Shown in pieces: positions 47,586 to 56,345 of a stretch of DNA of 64,000 nt. The translations under genes and the position numbers were made by a program. Where the stretch lies: the NCBI GenBank assembly GCA_937141935.1, contig CAKZQS010000042.1, positions 1 through 64,000 on the forward strand. Reading direction: 5' to 3'. Origin of the DNA: an uncultured Ectothiorhodospiraceae bacterium (lineage in GTDB: Bacteria > Pseudomonadota > Gammaproteobacteria > Nevskiales > Oceanococcaceae). How positions within the stretch are numbered: the stretch's first letter is position 1; the number at the start of each line of letters is the position of its first letter. Under the pieces are notes generated by a model, which saw only the letters and a program-made list of their open reading frames with translations, was not told where the DNA came from and did no database searches.

Positions 47586-48111
47586 AGCGGGCGGCGCGCG
47601 CGAGGTCACCCTCGGGCGCATTCGCGGGGTTTTTGGTGTGCACGGCGCCGTGCGCGTCGAGAGTTACACCGACCCCGCCACCAACTTGCTCGAATATGCA
47701 CCCTGGCGCGTCGCCACGCGCGCCGGGGTGCGTTCGTTTGTGCCGCGCTCCGGGCGTTGGCAGGGCCCCGGGCTGGTGGTGGAACTGGGCACCGAGGACG
47801 GCGGGCTGATCGCCGACCGCGAGTCGGCCGCCGCGCTGATGGACGCCGATATCCGCGTGCCGCGCAGCGCCTTGCCGCCGCCGGCCCCGGGCGAGGTCTA
47901 CCTGTTTGACCTGATCGGCCTGCCGGTGCGTGGCGCCGACGGCCATGACTTCGGCACCGTCGAAAAGATCCTCGACAACGGCGTGCAGCCGGTGTTGCAG
48001 TGCGCCCCCGGCGGCGTGCTGATCCCCTTTGTGCGGGGCCCCATCGTGCTGGATACCGACCTGGAGGCCGGCGAGATCCGCCTGGCCTGGACGGCCGAGC
48101 ATGCGCTTTGA
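47578..48111 (+). CDS. rimM: Ribosome maturation factor RimM
   Basis: RimM binds S19 in the 30S head and helps late assembly. The family start [21 protein letters not shown] is visible from about 47611 on, but no ATG, GTG or TTG lies upstream in this frame. I propose a CTG start at 47578, overlapping the last 8 nt of rpsP with GAAGAGG about 6 nt before it, which gives a normal 177-residue protein. A GTG at 47638 is possible but would cut off the first beta strand and leave only 157 residues. The PRC-barrel half ([19 protein letters not shown]) is complete. Confidence 0.85.
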   Translation: MSKAGGAREVTLGRIRGVFGVHGAVRVESYTDPATNLLEYAPWRVATRAGVRSFVPRSGRWQGPGLVVELGTEDGGLIADRESAAALMDADIRVPRSALPPPAPGEVYLFDLIGLPVRGADGHDFGTVEKILDNGVQPVLQCAPGGVLIPFVRGPIVLDTDLEAGEIRLAWTAEHAL

Positions 48112-48859
48112 CCTGATCACGCTGTTCCCTGGCGTGGTCGGCGAGTTTGCCCGCCTGGGCGTGACCGGCGAAGCCTGCCGCCGTGGCCGCCTGGCTTTGC
48201 GGGCGCATGACCTGCGCGACTATGCCGGCCCCGGCCGGCGCCCCGACGACAGCCCCTATGGCGGCGGTGCCGGCATGCTGCTGCAGGCCGAGCCCGTGGC
48301 CGCCGCGGTCGAGGCCGCCCAGGCGCGCCGCGACGCCACGGCGGAGCCGGCTGATGACCTGCGGCGACCGGTGCTGGCGCTGGGCCCGCAGGGCGCGCCC
48401 TTCACCCAGGCCGACGCCGAGGCGCTGTGCGAGCGGGGCGGGGCGGTCATCGTCTGCGGGCGTTACGAGGGCTTGGACGAGCGCGCCCACGAGGCGGTCG
48501 TCGACGCCGAGTACTCGCTGGGCGATTTCATCCTGTCCGGCGCCGAGCTGCCGGCACTGTGCATCGTCGATGCCTGCGCCCGCCTGCTGCCGGGTGTACT
48601 GGGTGCGCAGGACGCGCTAGACTCCGAAAGCTTTGTTGACGATTCGCTCGAATTCCCGCAATATACGCGGCCTTCGCAGTGGCGGGGCCATCCCGTACCT
48701 GCGGTGTTGTTGTCCGGCGATCACGCCGCCATAGCCCGCTGGCGACGCCAGCAGGCCCTTGGCAGGACCTTCCTGCGGCGGCCGGATTTGCTCGACGAAG
48801 TCACCCTTTCCGAAGACGATCGCGCGCTGCTGCGGGCGTTCCTAGAATCAAAGAGTTGA
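48101..48859 (+). CDS. trmD: tRNA (guanine-N1)-methyltransferase TrmD
   Basis: This 252-residue SPOUT enzyme methylates G37 of tRNAs with a G at 36, preventing frameshifts. Signatures are [27 protein letters not shown], the knot region [14 protein letters not shown] and [17 protein letters not shown]. It overlaps rimM by 11 nt and is followed by rplS after 2 nt, the standard order. Confidence 0.97.
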   Translation: MRFDLITLFPGVVGEFARLGVTGEACRRGRLALRAHDLRDYAGPGRRPDDSPYGGGAGMLLQAEPVAAAVEAAQARRDATAEPADDLRRPVLALGPQGAPFTQADAEALCERGGAVIVCGRYEGLDERAHEAVVDAEYSLGDFILSGAELPALCIVDACARLLPGVLGAQDALDSESFVDDSLEFPQYTRPSQWRGHPVPAVLLSGDHAAIARWRRQQALGRTFLRRPDLLDEVTLSEDDRALLRAFLESKS

Positions 48860-48861
48860 AC

Positions 48862-49236
48862 ATGCACGCCTTGGTCCAGGCCCTCGAAGCCGAACAGATG
48901 CAGAAGCAGGTCCCGAGCTTTGCCCCGGGCGACACCGTTGTGGTGCAGGTCAAGGTGAAGGAAGGCGAGCGCGAGCGCCTGCAGGCCTTCGAAGGCGTGG
49001 TGATCGGCAAGCGTAACCGCGGCCTGAACTCCGCCTTCACCGTGCGCAAGATCAGCCACGGCGAGGGTGTGGAGCGCACCTTCCAGACCTACAGCCCGCT
49101 GGTCGACTCGATCGAAGTCAAGCGCCGCGGCAAGGTCCGTCGCGCCAAGCTGTACTTCCTGCGCGAGCGCCGCGGCAAGTCGGCCCGCATCAAGGAAAAG
49201 CTGGGTCACAAGGCGAACAAGGCCAAGGCCAAGTAA
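48862..49236 (+). CDS. rplS: 50S ribosomal protein L19
   Basis: This 124-residue protein is L19, located at the 30S-50S interface. It has [38 protein letters not shown] and the C-terminal [20 protein letters not shown]. The ATG gives the usual start; the C-terminus carries a short Lys/Ala extension. It ends the rpsP operon, closed by the terminator at 49277-49302. Confidence 0.97.
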   Translation: MHALVQALEAEQMQKQVPSFAPGDTVVVQVKVKEGERERLQAFEGVVIGKRNRGLNSAFTVRKISHGEGVERTFQTYSPLVDSIEVKRRGKVRRAKLYFLRERRGKSARIKEKLGHKANKAKAK

Positions 49237-49276
49237 GCCACCGACCCGCTCGGCGGGGCGCCCCGCGCTCCGCACC

Positions 49277-49302
49277 AAAACGCCCGCATTCGCGGGCGTT
49301 TT
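49277..49302. terminator. Rho-independent terminator of rpsP operon
   Basis: AAAACGCCCGC (49277-49287) pairs perfectly with GCGGGCGTTTT (49292-49302) over ATTC. The A and T runs make it usable in both directions. Confidence 0.93.
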
Positions 49303-49370
49303 GCGTTGGGGGAGCGGTGGTCGCCGTCGGTGCCGGCTGCGCTGCGCAAAGGCCCCGAACCGGCGCCAGT

Positions 49371-49435
49371 TTGCTCAGGCAGCAGCCGGCTCAGGCAGTG
49401 GCCGGCTCAGGCAGCAGGCGACTCAGGCCAAGGCC
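49371..49435. repeat. Four degenerate 16-17-nt tandem repeats
   Basis: CTCAGGCAG-containing units follow each other at 49371, 49388, 49404 and 49420. They lie in the intergenic stretch between rplS and the convergent VOC gene and are not coding as far as I can see. Confidence 0.7.
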
Positions 49436-49460
49436 TGCTTGGGCTCAGACCGGGTGGGTC

Positions 49461-50249
49461 TCAGCCCGGCGGCGGGTCGCTGTGGAGCAGCGCAATCAGG
49501 CAGCACACCGCGCCCTGCGGGTCGGCGATGAGGCACATGCGGCCGACGTCGGGGATGTCCATCGGGGCGAGATGCACCTGGCCGCCCAGTGCCGGCACCT
49601 GCGCCGCCGCGGCGTCGCAATCCTCGACCGTGAAATAGACTAGCCAGGCCGAGGGCGCGCCCGGAGCCGGCTGCGCCTGCATGCCGCCAATGCTGCGGCC
49701 GTCCAGCTGGATCGAGATGTACTCGCCACCGGGGCCGCCGGGCTCGGCCTGCAGCTCCCAGCCAAACAGGCCCTGGTAGAAGGGGCGGGCGGCGTCGAGA
49801 TCGACGCTGTTCAGCTCGGTCCAGCAGAAGGCGCCCGGTACATTGACCAGCGCGGCGCCGATGTTCTCACGCGGCTGCCACAGGGCAAGCACCGAGGCAT
49901 CCGGCGCCTGCACCACCGCCATGCGGCCCGCCTGCATCACCTCGAAAGGCTCGGCTACGAGCAGGCCACCGAGTTCCGCGGCCCGGGCGGCGCTGGCGTC
50001 CACATCGCCCACGGTGACGTAGCTGTTCCAGCGCGGGGGGCCGTGCTCGGGGCCGGCGCCGAAAAACATGCCGGCGACATCGTGGCCCCCGATCTGGGCC
50101 ATGGCATAGGTCTGGTCCGGCCCGGCGGGCTGGTCGACGTAGTCCCAGCCCAGCAGCGCGGCATAAAAGCGTTTGGCCGCGTCAACATCGCTGGTGGACA
50201 GGTCAACCCAGCTCGGCATGCCGGCGGGGTAGCGGGTCACGGTCTGCAT
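49461..50249 (-). CDS. VOC family protein with two glyoxalase-like domains
   Basis: This 262-residue cytoplasmic protein has two vicinal-oxygen-chelate (glyoxalase/bleomycin-resistance) modules: residues about 8-125 (PSWVDLSTSDVDAAKRFYAALLGWDY) and about 135-255 (FCWTELNSVDLDAARPFYQGLFGW). Such tandem proteins include hydroxylases, dioxygenases and antibiotic-binding proteins; the substrate is unknown. The gene is convergent with rplS and has no clear partner. Confidence 0.88.
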   Translation of the reverse strand: MQTVTRYPAGMPSWVDLSTSDVDAAKRFYAALLGWDYVDQPAGPDQTYAMAQIGGHDVAGMFFGAGPEHGPPRWNSYVTVGDVDASAARAAELGGLLVAEPFEVMQAGRMAVVQAPDASVLALWQPRENIGAALVNVPGAFCWTELNSVDLDAARPFYQGLFGWELQAEPGGPGGEYISIQLDGRSIGGMQAQPAPGAPSAWLVYFTVEDCDAAAAQVPALGGQVHLAPMDIPDVGRMCLIADPQGAVCCLIALLHSDPPPG

Positions 50250-50374
50250 CGTGGGCCTCCTGGCAGGGGCTATGCGCGCTAAAGGACGAGACGCAGCATA
50301 CGCCGGCCGGATGACGGCACGGTGGCAGCGGGGCGGCCCGGCCCGGCCCGGCGGCCAGACTTCTTGGCGCGCAC

Positions 50375-50404
50375 AAATAAAAACGCCCGCGCGAGGCGGG
50401 CGTT
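50375..50404 (-). terminator. Terminator of the DUF4331/lipoprotein operon
   Basis: On the minus strand, AACGCCCGC and GCGGGCGTT pair over CTCGC and are followed by a T-rich stretch. The core is identical to that of the terminator at 53382-53410. Confidence 0.85.
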
Positions 50405-50426
50405 GAGTTGCTGGGAGGGATAGGGG

Positions 50427-50651
50427 TCAGAGGCAGGCGCCAAATTCGCCGGAGCCGTCGAAGCTGCGACCGGTGACGGGTGCGGGCTCCTCGTTCTCGG
50501 GTCGGCGTTGGCACTGATCCAGAACCAGCTCGTTCAGGGCCTCACCGTTGCCGGGCGGCGGGTCGACGATGGGCCGGCCGTCATTGCTGTCGCAGCCGGC
50601 CAGCGCGAAGAGCGCCAGGGCCGCGGCAAGCAGGGGCGTGTGTTTAGGCAT
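50427..50651 (-). CDS. Small lipoprotein (74 aa)
   Basis: This 74-residue protein has a lipobox (FALAGC, Cys20) preceded by a normal signal peptide. Asp at +2 (CDSN) predicts that it stays in the inner membrane by Lol avoidance. The mature part is short, acidic and contains two further cysteines (DQCQRR and FGACL). It lies 11 nt downstream of the DUF4331 gene on the same strand and is probably its partner. Confidence 0.75.
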   Translation of the reverse strand: MPKHTPLLAAALALFALAGCDSNDGRPIVDPPPGNGEALNELVLDQCQRRPENEEPAPVTGRSFDGSGEFGACL

Positions 50652-50662
50652 GAGCGTCTCCC

Positions 50663-52327
50663 TTACTGCACGGGCGCGTTGGGCAACAGGCCGTTGCCGT
50701 TGCCACCGCCATTGCTCCCCGTGCCGGCACCGGCCAGCGGGGTCACGAGATAGGGGAAGTTGTTGCTGTACAGCGCCGTGTCCGGCAATGCCCCATCGGT
50801 CACGATGGCGCCCTGGTTGACGACGGTCGGCTCGCTGCCGCTGACGTCGCAGGTCTGCAGGTTGTTCGGGTTCTGTGCCGTGATGGCGCCCTCGGCCACC
50901 GTCAGCGCGATGTCGACGACGTCGTCGATCGGCCGGCGGCCGTTGGGGAAGCCGAAGAGGTCACAGTCCAGGAAGCCCAGCGAGGCCTGGCCGTTCAGCT
51001 GCGGCGGCGTGCTGCCCGGGAAGGCCGTGTTCAGACGCAGCATTTCACCCGGCGTGCCCGTACCGTCGGTCACGGCCTGCGGCTGGGTGAAGTTCGTCGG
51101 CTGGCCATTCACGTCGGTGCGAATGCCGGTCACGAAGGCCGCCACCAGGTCATCGCGGGGCGTGGCCGGCGCAGGCACATCGAACAGCGCTTCCACCAGC
51201 GCGGGCAGCGTGGGGTAGGCAACGAAGGTCGCGAACTGATTCAGGTCGGCCTGCGGCTCGCTGGCGTTGAACAGATCCTTCTTGTCCAGGCCAATCACCA
51301 CCTCGTTGACCAGCGGGCTGCCGAGGCGGGAGACCTGGGTCCAGGCACCGCCTTCGACGGCCGGGCCGGCCGAGCCGCCATCACTGCTGGGCTGCCGCGG
51401 CGCCGGGTTCAGCACCCGGGCCTGGCGCAGGCTGGCACTGGTCCAGCCGCCGATGACCGGCTCCGAACCATTGGTCAGGCACTCCACCGGCAGCTCCAGC
51501 GCCAGCGTGGTGATGTTCTTGTTGCCGATCACGTTCGTGCCGCCATCGCGGGCGCCGAGCGGGTCGATGTTGATGCGGTCGAACACGCCGCCCAGGTTGA
51601 CCACAAAACCTTCGCGCCGCTGACCGGCGAATACGCGGCCCGGCGTGGCGCAGCCCGGCACCGACACGTTGAACACGTGGTTGCCGGCGTAGGCCGGGTA
51701 GTCCGGGATGGTCTTGCTGCCGATGTTGTCGACCGGCTTGCGGAACAGCGTGGTGTCGGTGGCATCCGGCAGCGCGCCGTTTTCGCTGGCCGAGCCCAGG
51801 TTGGTGGCCGCGTCCGGCGTGGCATCGCTGCGGCGGTCGCCGCGCACCACCGTCAGCCGGTAGTTTTCGATGACGTTGAGGCCGGCGTTGTCGTTGATGC
51901 CCGGGCCTACGGCCGAGGCATTGCCGGCGGGGCCGACATTGGTCAGCGGAATGGTGACCGGGGCGCCGTCGGGGCCGATGGGCAGCGAGGCGGCACGGAA
52001 TTCGTTGTCGAAGCGGAACTGGAAGGTCAGGTCCTCTTCGGCGTCGCCATCGTTGTCGATATGGATCTCGTAGAGCGCCTCGGCATCCATCACGAAATAG
52101 TTCGGGCCGCCGTAGGCGTCTTGCAGCGGCTGGTAATTCGCCAGCAGGGTCACGAAGCCGTCGCGGCCCGCCTCGTAGCTACGGAACATGTAGAAATCGG
52201 TGCCGTCGACTTTCGGCTGCTCGGTGATGAAGGGGGCCTCCCGGTGACTGGAAGCCTGGGCGGCGAGACTGATCGCCCCCCCGGCCAGCATCATCGCCAG
52301 CGGTAGGGTTCGTAGGGATATCGTCAT
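50663..52327 (-). CDS. DUF4331 family exported protein
   Basis: This 554-residue protein has a signal peptide (residues 1-26) and the DUF4331 hallmark directly after it: SSHREAPFITEQPKVDGTDFYMFRS. The rest is a beta-rich fold with several NxxxD-type turns. The biochemical function of the family is unknown; members are exported and are often found with calcium or lipid related genes. The start at 52327 is supported by AAGGAC a few bases upstream. It precedes the small lipoprotein gene by 11 nt. Confidence 0.9.
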   Translation of the reverse strand: MTISLRTLPLAMMLAGGAISLAAQASSHREAPFITEQPKVDGTDFYMFRSYEAGRDGFVTLLANYQPLQDAYGGPNYFVMDAEALYEIHIDNDGDAEEDLTFQFRFDNEFRAASLPIGPDGAPVTIPLTNVGPAGNASAVGPGINDNAGLNVIENYRLTVVRGDRRSDATPDAATNLGSASENGALPDATDTTLFRKPVDNIGSKTIPDYPAYAGNHVFNVSVPGCATPGRVFAGQRREGFVVNLGGVFDRINIDPLGARDGGTNVIGNKNITTLALELPVECLTNGSEPVIGGWTSASLRQARVLNPAPRQPSSDGGSAGPAVEGGAWTQVSRLGSPLVNEVVIGLDKKDLFNASEPQADLNQFATFVAYPTLPALVEALFDVPAPATPRDDLVAAFVTGIRTDVNGQPTNFTQPQAVTDGTGTPGEMLRLNTAFPGSTPPQLNGQASLGFLDCDLFGFPNGRRPIDDVVDIALTVAEGAITAQNPNNLQTCDVSGSEPTVVNQGAIVTDGALPDTALYSNNFPYLVTPLAGAGTGSNGGGNGNGLLPNAPVQ

Positions 52328-52525
52328 CGCGGTGTCCTTAAGGGTTGGAGATCGAATGGCACGGCCGGGGCGACGCGATTGCGCGCCGCCCGTTTTGGGC
52401 TCGCACCTCATGTACGCAGCCACGGCGCCGTGCAGATGCGTGGGCACGACAAACGTCATGGTTTGCGCCCGTGAATCGCGCGGATCGCGGCGATCGGCGC
52501 TAGCCTGTGCGCCCTCGCTGCTGGA

Positions 52526-53374
52526 ATGCCCATGCGCCTGTTCGCCGTGCCGACCCCCTCGCCAGGCCCCTGGCCGACCCCGTTGCCGCCTCGGTTTCCG
52601 GCCCTGTTGCTGGCCCTCGTGCTGAGCCTGTCGCTCGCGCCTCCCGTGGCCGCGCACGACGTGTGGATCGAGTTGCCGGCGGTCCCCACCGGCGCCGCGC
52701 AGCCGGTGGAGCTGCGGGTGGGCGATGACCCGCCGGGCGAGTCCCTCGCGCGCAACCCGCGGCGGGTGCTGCGGTTCGAGGCGGTCACCGCCGACAGGGT
52801 CTTGCCCGTGCCGGGCCGGCCCGGGGGGCGGCCCGCCGGCCAGCTGCCGGCGGGCCTGAAGCCCTCCGATGCCGTGCTCTACGTGGCCACCCCCGCCTAC
52901 TCCGAACTCGCGGCAGAGCCCTTCGAGGCCTATTTGCGTGAGGAGGGCCTGGAGCCGGTCATCCGCGCGCGGGCCGAAGCCGGGGAGAGCGGTGCGCCCG
53001 GCCGCGAGTCCTATTCGCGCTCGCTGAAGGCCTTGCGTACGGGCAGTGCGGATTTCGGCCGGGTCTATGGCCTGCCGCTGGAGCTGGTGCCATTGAACAA
53101 CCCCTTCACCGGCGGCGAGCCGCTGCGCTTGCAGGCGCTGTGGCAGGGCGAACCCCTGGCCGGGCTGCTGCTGGAAGCCCGGCGCCGTGATGGCTCGGGG
53201 CCCGTGCAGCCGCAGCGTACCGACGCCCAGGGGCACGCCACCTTCGCGCTGGAGCCGGGCGCCTGGATGGTGGCTGGCGTGCACATGCAGCGCGCGGCGC
53301 AAGGGGTCCGCGGCGACTGGCACAGCGTGTGGACCACGCTGAGCTTCGACCGCCTGGCGGCAACACAGCCCTAA
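52526..53374 (+). CDS. DUF4198-like exported protein
   Basis: This 282-residue protein has a Pro-rich N-terminus, a signal-type hydrophobic stretch (ALLLALVLSLSLAPPVAA) and HDVWIELPAV right after the expected cleavage site, typical of the DUF4198 (CbiK/cobalt-uptake-like periplasmic) family. The C-terminal half is a repeated beta-sandwich with LEPGAWMVAGVHMQ. It may bind a metal ion at the N-terminal His of the mature chain. It is divergent from the DUF4331 gene. Confidence 0.8.
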   Translation: MPMRLFAVPTPSPGPWPTPLPPRFPALLLALVLSLSLAPPVAAHDVWIELPAVPTGAAQPVELRVGDDPPGESLARNPRRVLRFEAVTADRVLPVPGRPGGRPAGQLPAGLKPSDAVLYVATPAYSELAAEPFEAYLREEGLEPVIRARAEAGESGAPGRESYSRSLKALRTGSADFGRVYGLPLELVPLNNPFTGGEPLRLQALWQGEPLAGLLLEARRRDGSGPVQPQRTDAQGHATFALEPGAWMVAGVHMQRAAQGVRGDWHSVWTTLSFDRLAATQP

Positions 53375-53381
53375 CGCGCCC

Positions 53382-53410
53382 AAAAAAAAACGCCCGCGCG
53401 AGGCGGGCGT
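53382..53410 (-). terminator. Terminator of the M4 peptidase gene
   Basis: On the minus strand, CGCCCGC and GCGGGCG pair over CTCGC and are followed by nine T. It shares at least 26 identical bases with the terminator at 50375-50404. Confidence 0.9.
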
Positions 53411-53445
53411 TCGTTCCGCGGGGCCGCAGGCCCCGGCAATCGCTC

Positions 53446-56070
53446 TTAGCCGCGGCGCCGGCGCAGGCCGAGCAGCAGCAGGGCCGGCAGCAGCAGGCCG
53501 CCCAGCGCACCGCCGCGACCGCCGCCGGCCACGCGCGGGGCGTCATTGCCGCCGCCGCTATTGTCGCCGCCAACGTTGTCATCGCGGCTGCCGGTGGCGC
53601 AGTGGGCCACGGCCACGTCGTCGACATACCAGCCCAGGTTGCCGTTACAGCCATCCTGGCCAAACTCGAAGCGCAACTGCACGGTGTCGCCGGCGGTCAC
53701 GCCCAGCGCGGCTAGGTCGACGATGCTGGTGCCCCAGTTCGAAGAGGTCTCGCCCTCATCGGAGCCGGACCAGGCCGCTTCGCCGGCGATGGGGTTGGTG
53801 TTGCCGCCGCCGGTCAGGCCAACTGGGTCGGGCACGGGGGCCGCGGCGCCGGTTTCCAGCGTCATGTTGTAGCCGTTGAAGACAAAGGCCTCGGCCGGCA
53901 CCAGCGTGAAGTCGCCGCCGTTGATGCTGACCTTCAGGTTGCCGCCGTCGAACTCGGCCTCGGACTGCATCAGGTGGTCAAAGACGACCTTCGCGCCGCC
54001 GTCGACCACGGTGATGACCGGCGAGTCGAGCTGGAAGCTGGCCGAGATGTCCCCACCCGGGGCGCAGGAGCCGCCAAAGGTGTTGGGCATGAAGGCCGCA
54101 AAGCCGGTGTGCGGGGCGGGCAGGTCGGTCACGGCGCTCCAGGTCAGGTCCTCGGAGCTGTCGCCGGTGATGTTTTCGGTCACCGTCCACTCGGCCGGAA
54201 TGCCGCCCGACTCCCAGGTTTCCAGGTAATCGGTCACCGGGCTCTGGCCGGCCGGGCACAGCTCCGGCGTGCGAGCCTCGGGCTGCAGCAACGGCTGGTA
54301 GGCGCACTTGACGGCCGGGTTCTCGCGCATCTCGGTGGCCAGCATCGCGGCGGCCACGGCTGCGCAGGTCTGCGGCGTGATGGTGTCCGGCGAGGCATTG
54401 CCCAGCACGTCGTTCAGCGGCACGCCCTGCAGGTCCTGGCAGGACTGCTCCAGCGCGTCGGCATGCTGCGCGAAGTTGGTGCTGGGCACCTGGTAATTGA
54501 CCATCGCGTGGAAATAGATGTGTGCCGCGCGGGTCATGCCGATGGCGGGGATCTCGACGCCGTTGAACTCCTTGCCGTCGACCAGCATCGCAAAGGCGTG
54601 GTTGGGCACGCCGGAGTTGGTGTGCACGCCGCCGCCGTCACCGGCCTCGCAGTAGTAGTTGGGCGAGGTGATCACGCTGCCCGGCGAGGGGGTGCGCAGC
54701 ACCGGGATGCCCAGCACCGGCACATTGGCGCCGAAGTTGTCCGGGTCCCACATGTCGCGCAGCAGCAGGCCGGCGGCGGCCTCGCTCAGGTCCTCGCCCA
54801 GCACCCAGCGGCTGCCGCCGTTCTCGAAGTACTCGCCCTCGGTCAGCGTGACGCCCAGCGGGCCTTCCATGCCGTTCACCAGGTCGTACATCTCGCCGAA
54901 GATGTCCGAATAGGCCTCGTTCAGCGCGCCCGACTGGTACTGGTAGATCAGGCCGTGGGTGTACTCGGTGTAGGCATGGCTCCACTCGTGGCTGACGATG
55001 TCGTCGGCGTCAAAGCCCGGGCAGTAGTTGGTGGAGTCGCCGTTCCAATAGGCATTGGGGCAGGCGTCGTTGATCAGGTAGACGCTTTTTTGCACCTGCT
55101 GCTCGGGCGGCACCGCGCCCTCGTCATAGCCTTCGCGGCCAAACAGGTTGCGGTACAGCTCGTAGGTGCCGCCGGCAAAGATGTACAGGTTGTCGGCGGG
55201 GTTGCGCGGGGCGCGCGAGGTCGGGTCGGAGGCCTGGTCGCCCACCAGCGCCACGTCGGCCGGAGCCGTCGCGCTGCCTTCGGTATAAACCGCCGGCGTG
55301 TCCTGGTTGGGCGTGTAGATCTCGCGGTTCAGCAGCGTGTGGATCTCGTTGATGCGGTTGATAACGCCGCCGCGGCTGGCATCCAGGAACACCCGCTCGC
55401 GCACATCCCCGCGGGCGCTGCGCACCACCACCTCGCGGGCCAGGTAATCCGGGCCCGGCGTGCGCCGCAGCAGGCCGGCGCGGTAATACACGAGCTGGGC
55501 CGATTCGATGGCCAGCTCGGCCTGCGGGTAGCGCTTGGCCACGTCGCGCAGCGCGTCGGCGTCCAGCGCGGCGGTGCTTTGCGCAGGCAGGCGGGGCAGG
55601 GCCTGCAGGCCGTCCAGGAACACGCCGCTCAGGCCCCGGATGCCCTGGCCGTTCATGTGCACGACCAGGCGGCCGCCGAAGACGGGCAGCCCGCGCTGGC
55701 GCTGGTCCAGGTGCACGTGCGTGTTGCCGGCGCGGTCCACGCTGGTGCGTACCAGCGCGAGTTCGGTGCTGGCGTTGTCGACGCCGACGGCGGCGCCAAA
55801 CTGATCCAGGAAGCGCAGCGCGCGGTTCAGCGGGGCGGCACCGGCGTCGTCGACGCTGAGCGGGGCGCTGCCCAGCGCGCGCAGCAGCGTGTAGGCGCTG
55901 CTGGCGTCGCTGCGGTACTGCAGCGCGTTTTCGGTGTTGCCGCGCAGCGCGTCCAGCGCGGCGGCCGGGGTCGCAAAGGCGGTGGAACTGGCGTTGGCGC
56001 CGGCAGCCAGCAGGCAGCCCGCGATCAGAGCCGGTGCACGCAGGGCGCGCAGGTCTAGGGTGGCAATCAT
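53446..56070 (-). CDS. Secreted M4 (thermolysin-like) metallopeptidase with GlyGly-CTERM tail
   Basis: This 874-residue precursor has a signal peptide (about residues 1-26), an N-terminal FTP/PepSY propeptide region (to about residue 215), and an M4 peptidase domain. The zinc site is H361-E362-W-S-H365, followed after 19 residues by the third ligand E385 (GALNEAYSD), the exact M4 spacing. A further C-terminal domain precedes a Gly-rich stretch, one hydrophobic helix (GGLLLPALLLLG) and RRRR, a GlyGly-CTERM-like sorting signal processed by rhombosortase in gammaproteobacteria. The start is at 56070; the next 275 nt contain no gene. Confidence 0.9.
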   Translation of the reverse strand: MIATLDLRALRAPALIAGCLLAAGANASSTAFATPAAALDALRGNTENALQYRSDASSAYTLLRALGSAPLSVDDAGAAPLNRALRFLDQFGAAVGVDNASTELALVRTSVDRAGNTHVHLDQRQRGLPVFGGRLVVHMNGQGIRGLSGVFLDGLQALPRLPAQSTAALDADALRDVAKRYPQAELAIESAQLVYYRAGLLRRTPGPDYLAREVVVRSARGDVRERVFLDASRGGVINRINEIHTLLNREIYTPNQDTPAVYTEGSATAPADVALVGDQASDPTSRAPRNPADNLYIFAGGTYELYRNLFGREGYDEGAVPPEQQVQKSVYLINDACPNAYWNGDSTNYCPGFDADDIVSHEWSHAYTEYTHGLIYQYQSGALNEAYSDIFGEMYDLVNGMEGPLGVTLTEGEYFENGGSRWVLGEDLSEAAAGLLLRDMWDPDNFGANVPVLGIPVLRTPSPGSVITSPNYYCEAGDGGGVHTNSGVPNHAFAMLVDGKEFNGVEIPAIGMTRAAHIYFHAMVNYQVPSTNFAQHADALEQSCQDLQGVPLNDVLGNASPDTITPQTCAAVAAAMLATEMRENPAVKCAYQPLLQPEARTPELCPAGQSPVTDYLETWESGGIPAEWTVTENITGDSSEDLTWSAVTDLPAPHTGFAAFMPNTFGGSCAPGGDISASFQLDSPVITVVDGGAKVVFDHLMQSEAEFDGGNLKVSINGGDFTLVPAEAFVFNGYNMTLETGAAAPVPDPVGLTGGGNTNPIAGEAAWSGSDEGETSSNWGTSIVDLAALGVTAGDTVQLRFEFGQDGCNGNLGWYVDDVAVAHCATGSRDDNVGGDNSGGGNDAPRVAGGGRGGALGGLLLPALLLLGLRRRRG

Positions 56071-56285
56071 CAATGGTTCCAGTGGTGAGCCGGGCCGGCG
56101 GCGAAGGCCGGGGGGCTCGTGGCAGGGTGGTTCTCCATGAACACGGCGCGGTGTCGGCGATGGCGAGATGTCGCCACGGGACGGCCATGCGCGCCCCCAC
56201 GCAAAAATTGCGCCTGTTTTTTCCTCTCGCCGCGCACTGTACGTGGCGGCGGCGGGGGCCTCAAGCAAAAACTGTCGTAAATACG

Positions 56286-56314
56286 CTTGAAAAACAGCGG
56301 CCCCGCCCCGACAT
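56286..56314 (+). promoter_or_regulatory. Candidate sigma-32 promoter of htpG
   Basis: CTTGAAA (56286-56292) is followed after 13 nt by CCCCGACAT (56306-56314). The spacing is the same as at groES, and htpG begins 32 nt downstream. Confidence 0.6.
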
Positions 56315-56345
56315 CGCCCCGCTGAGCCCACGCACGCAGAGACCG

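Noticed and set aside
47638-47640. GTG as rimM start
   Set aside because: It would remove the conserved first strand of RimM and leave a protein about 20 residues too short.
49371-49435. CRISPR array
   Set aside because: Units are too short and contiguous, with no spacers and no cas genes.
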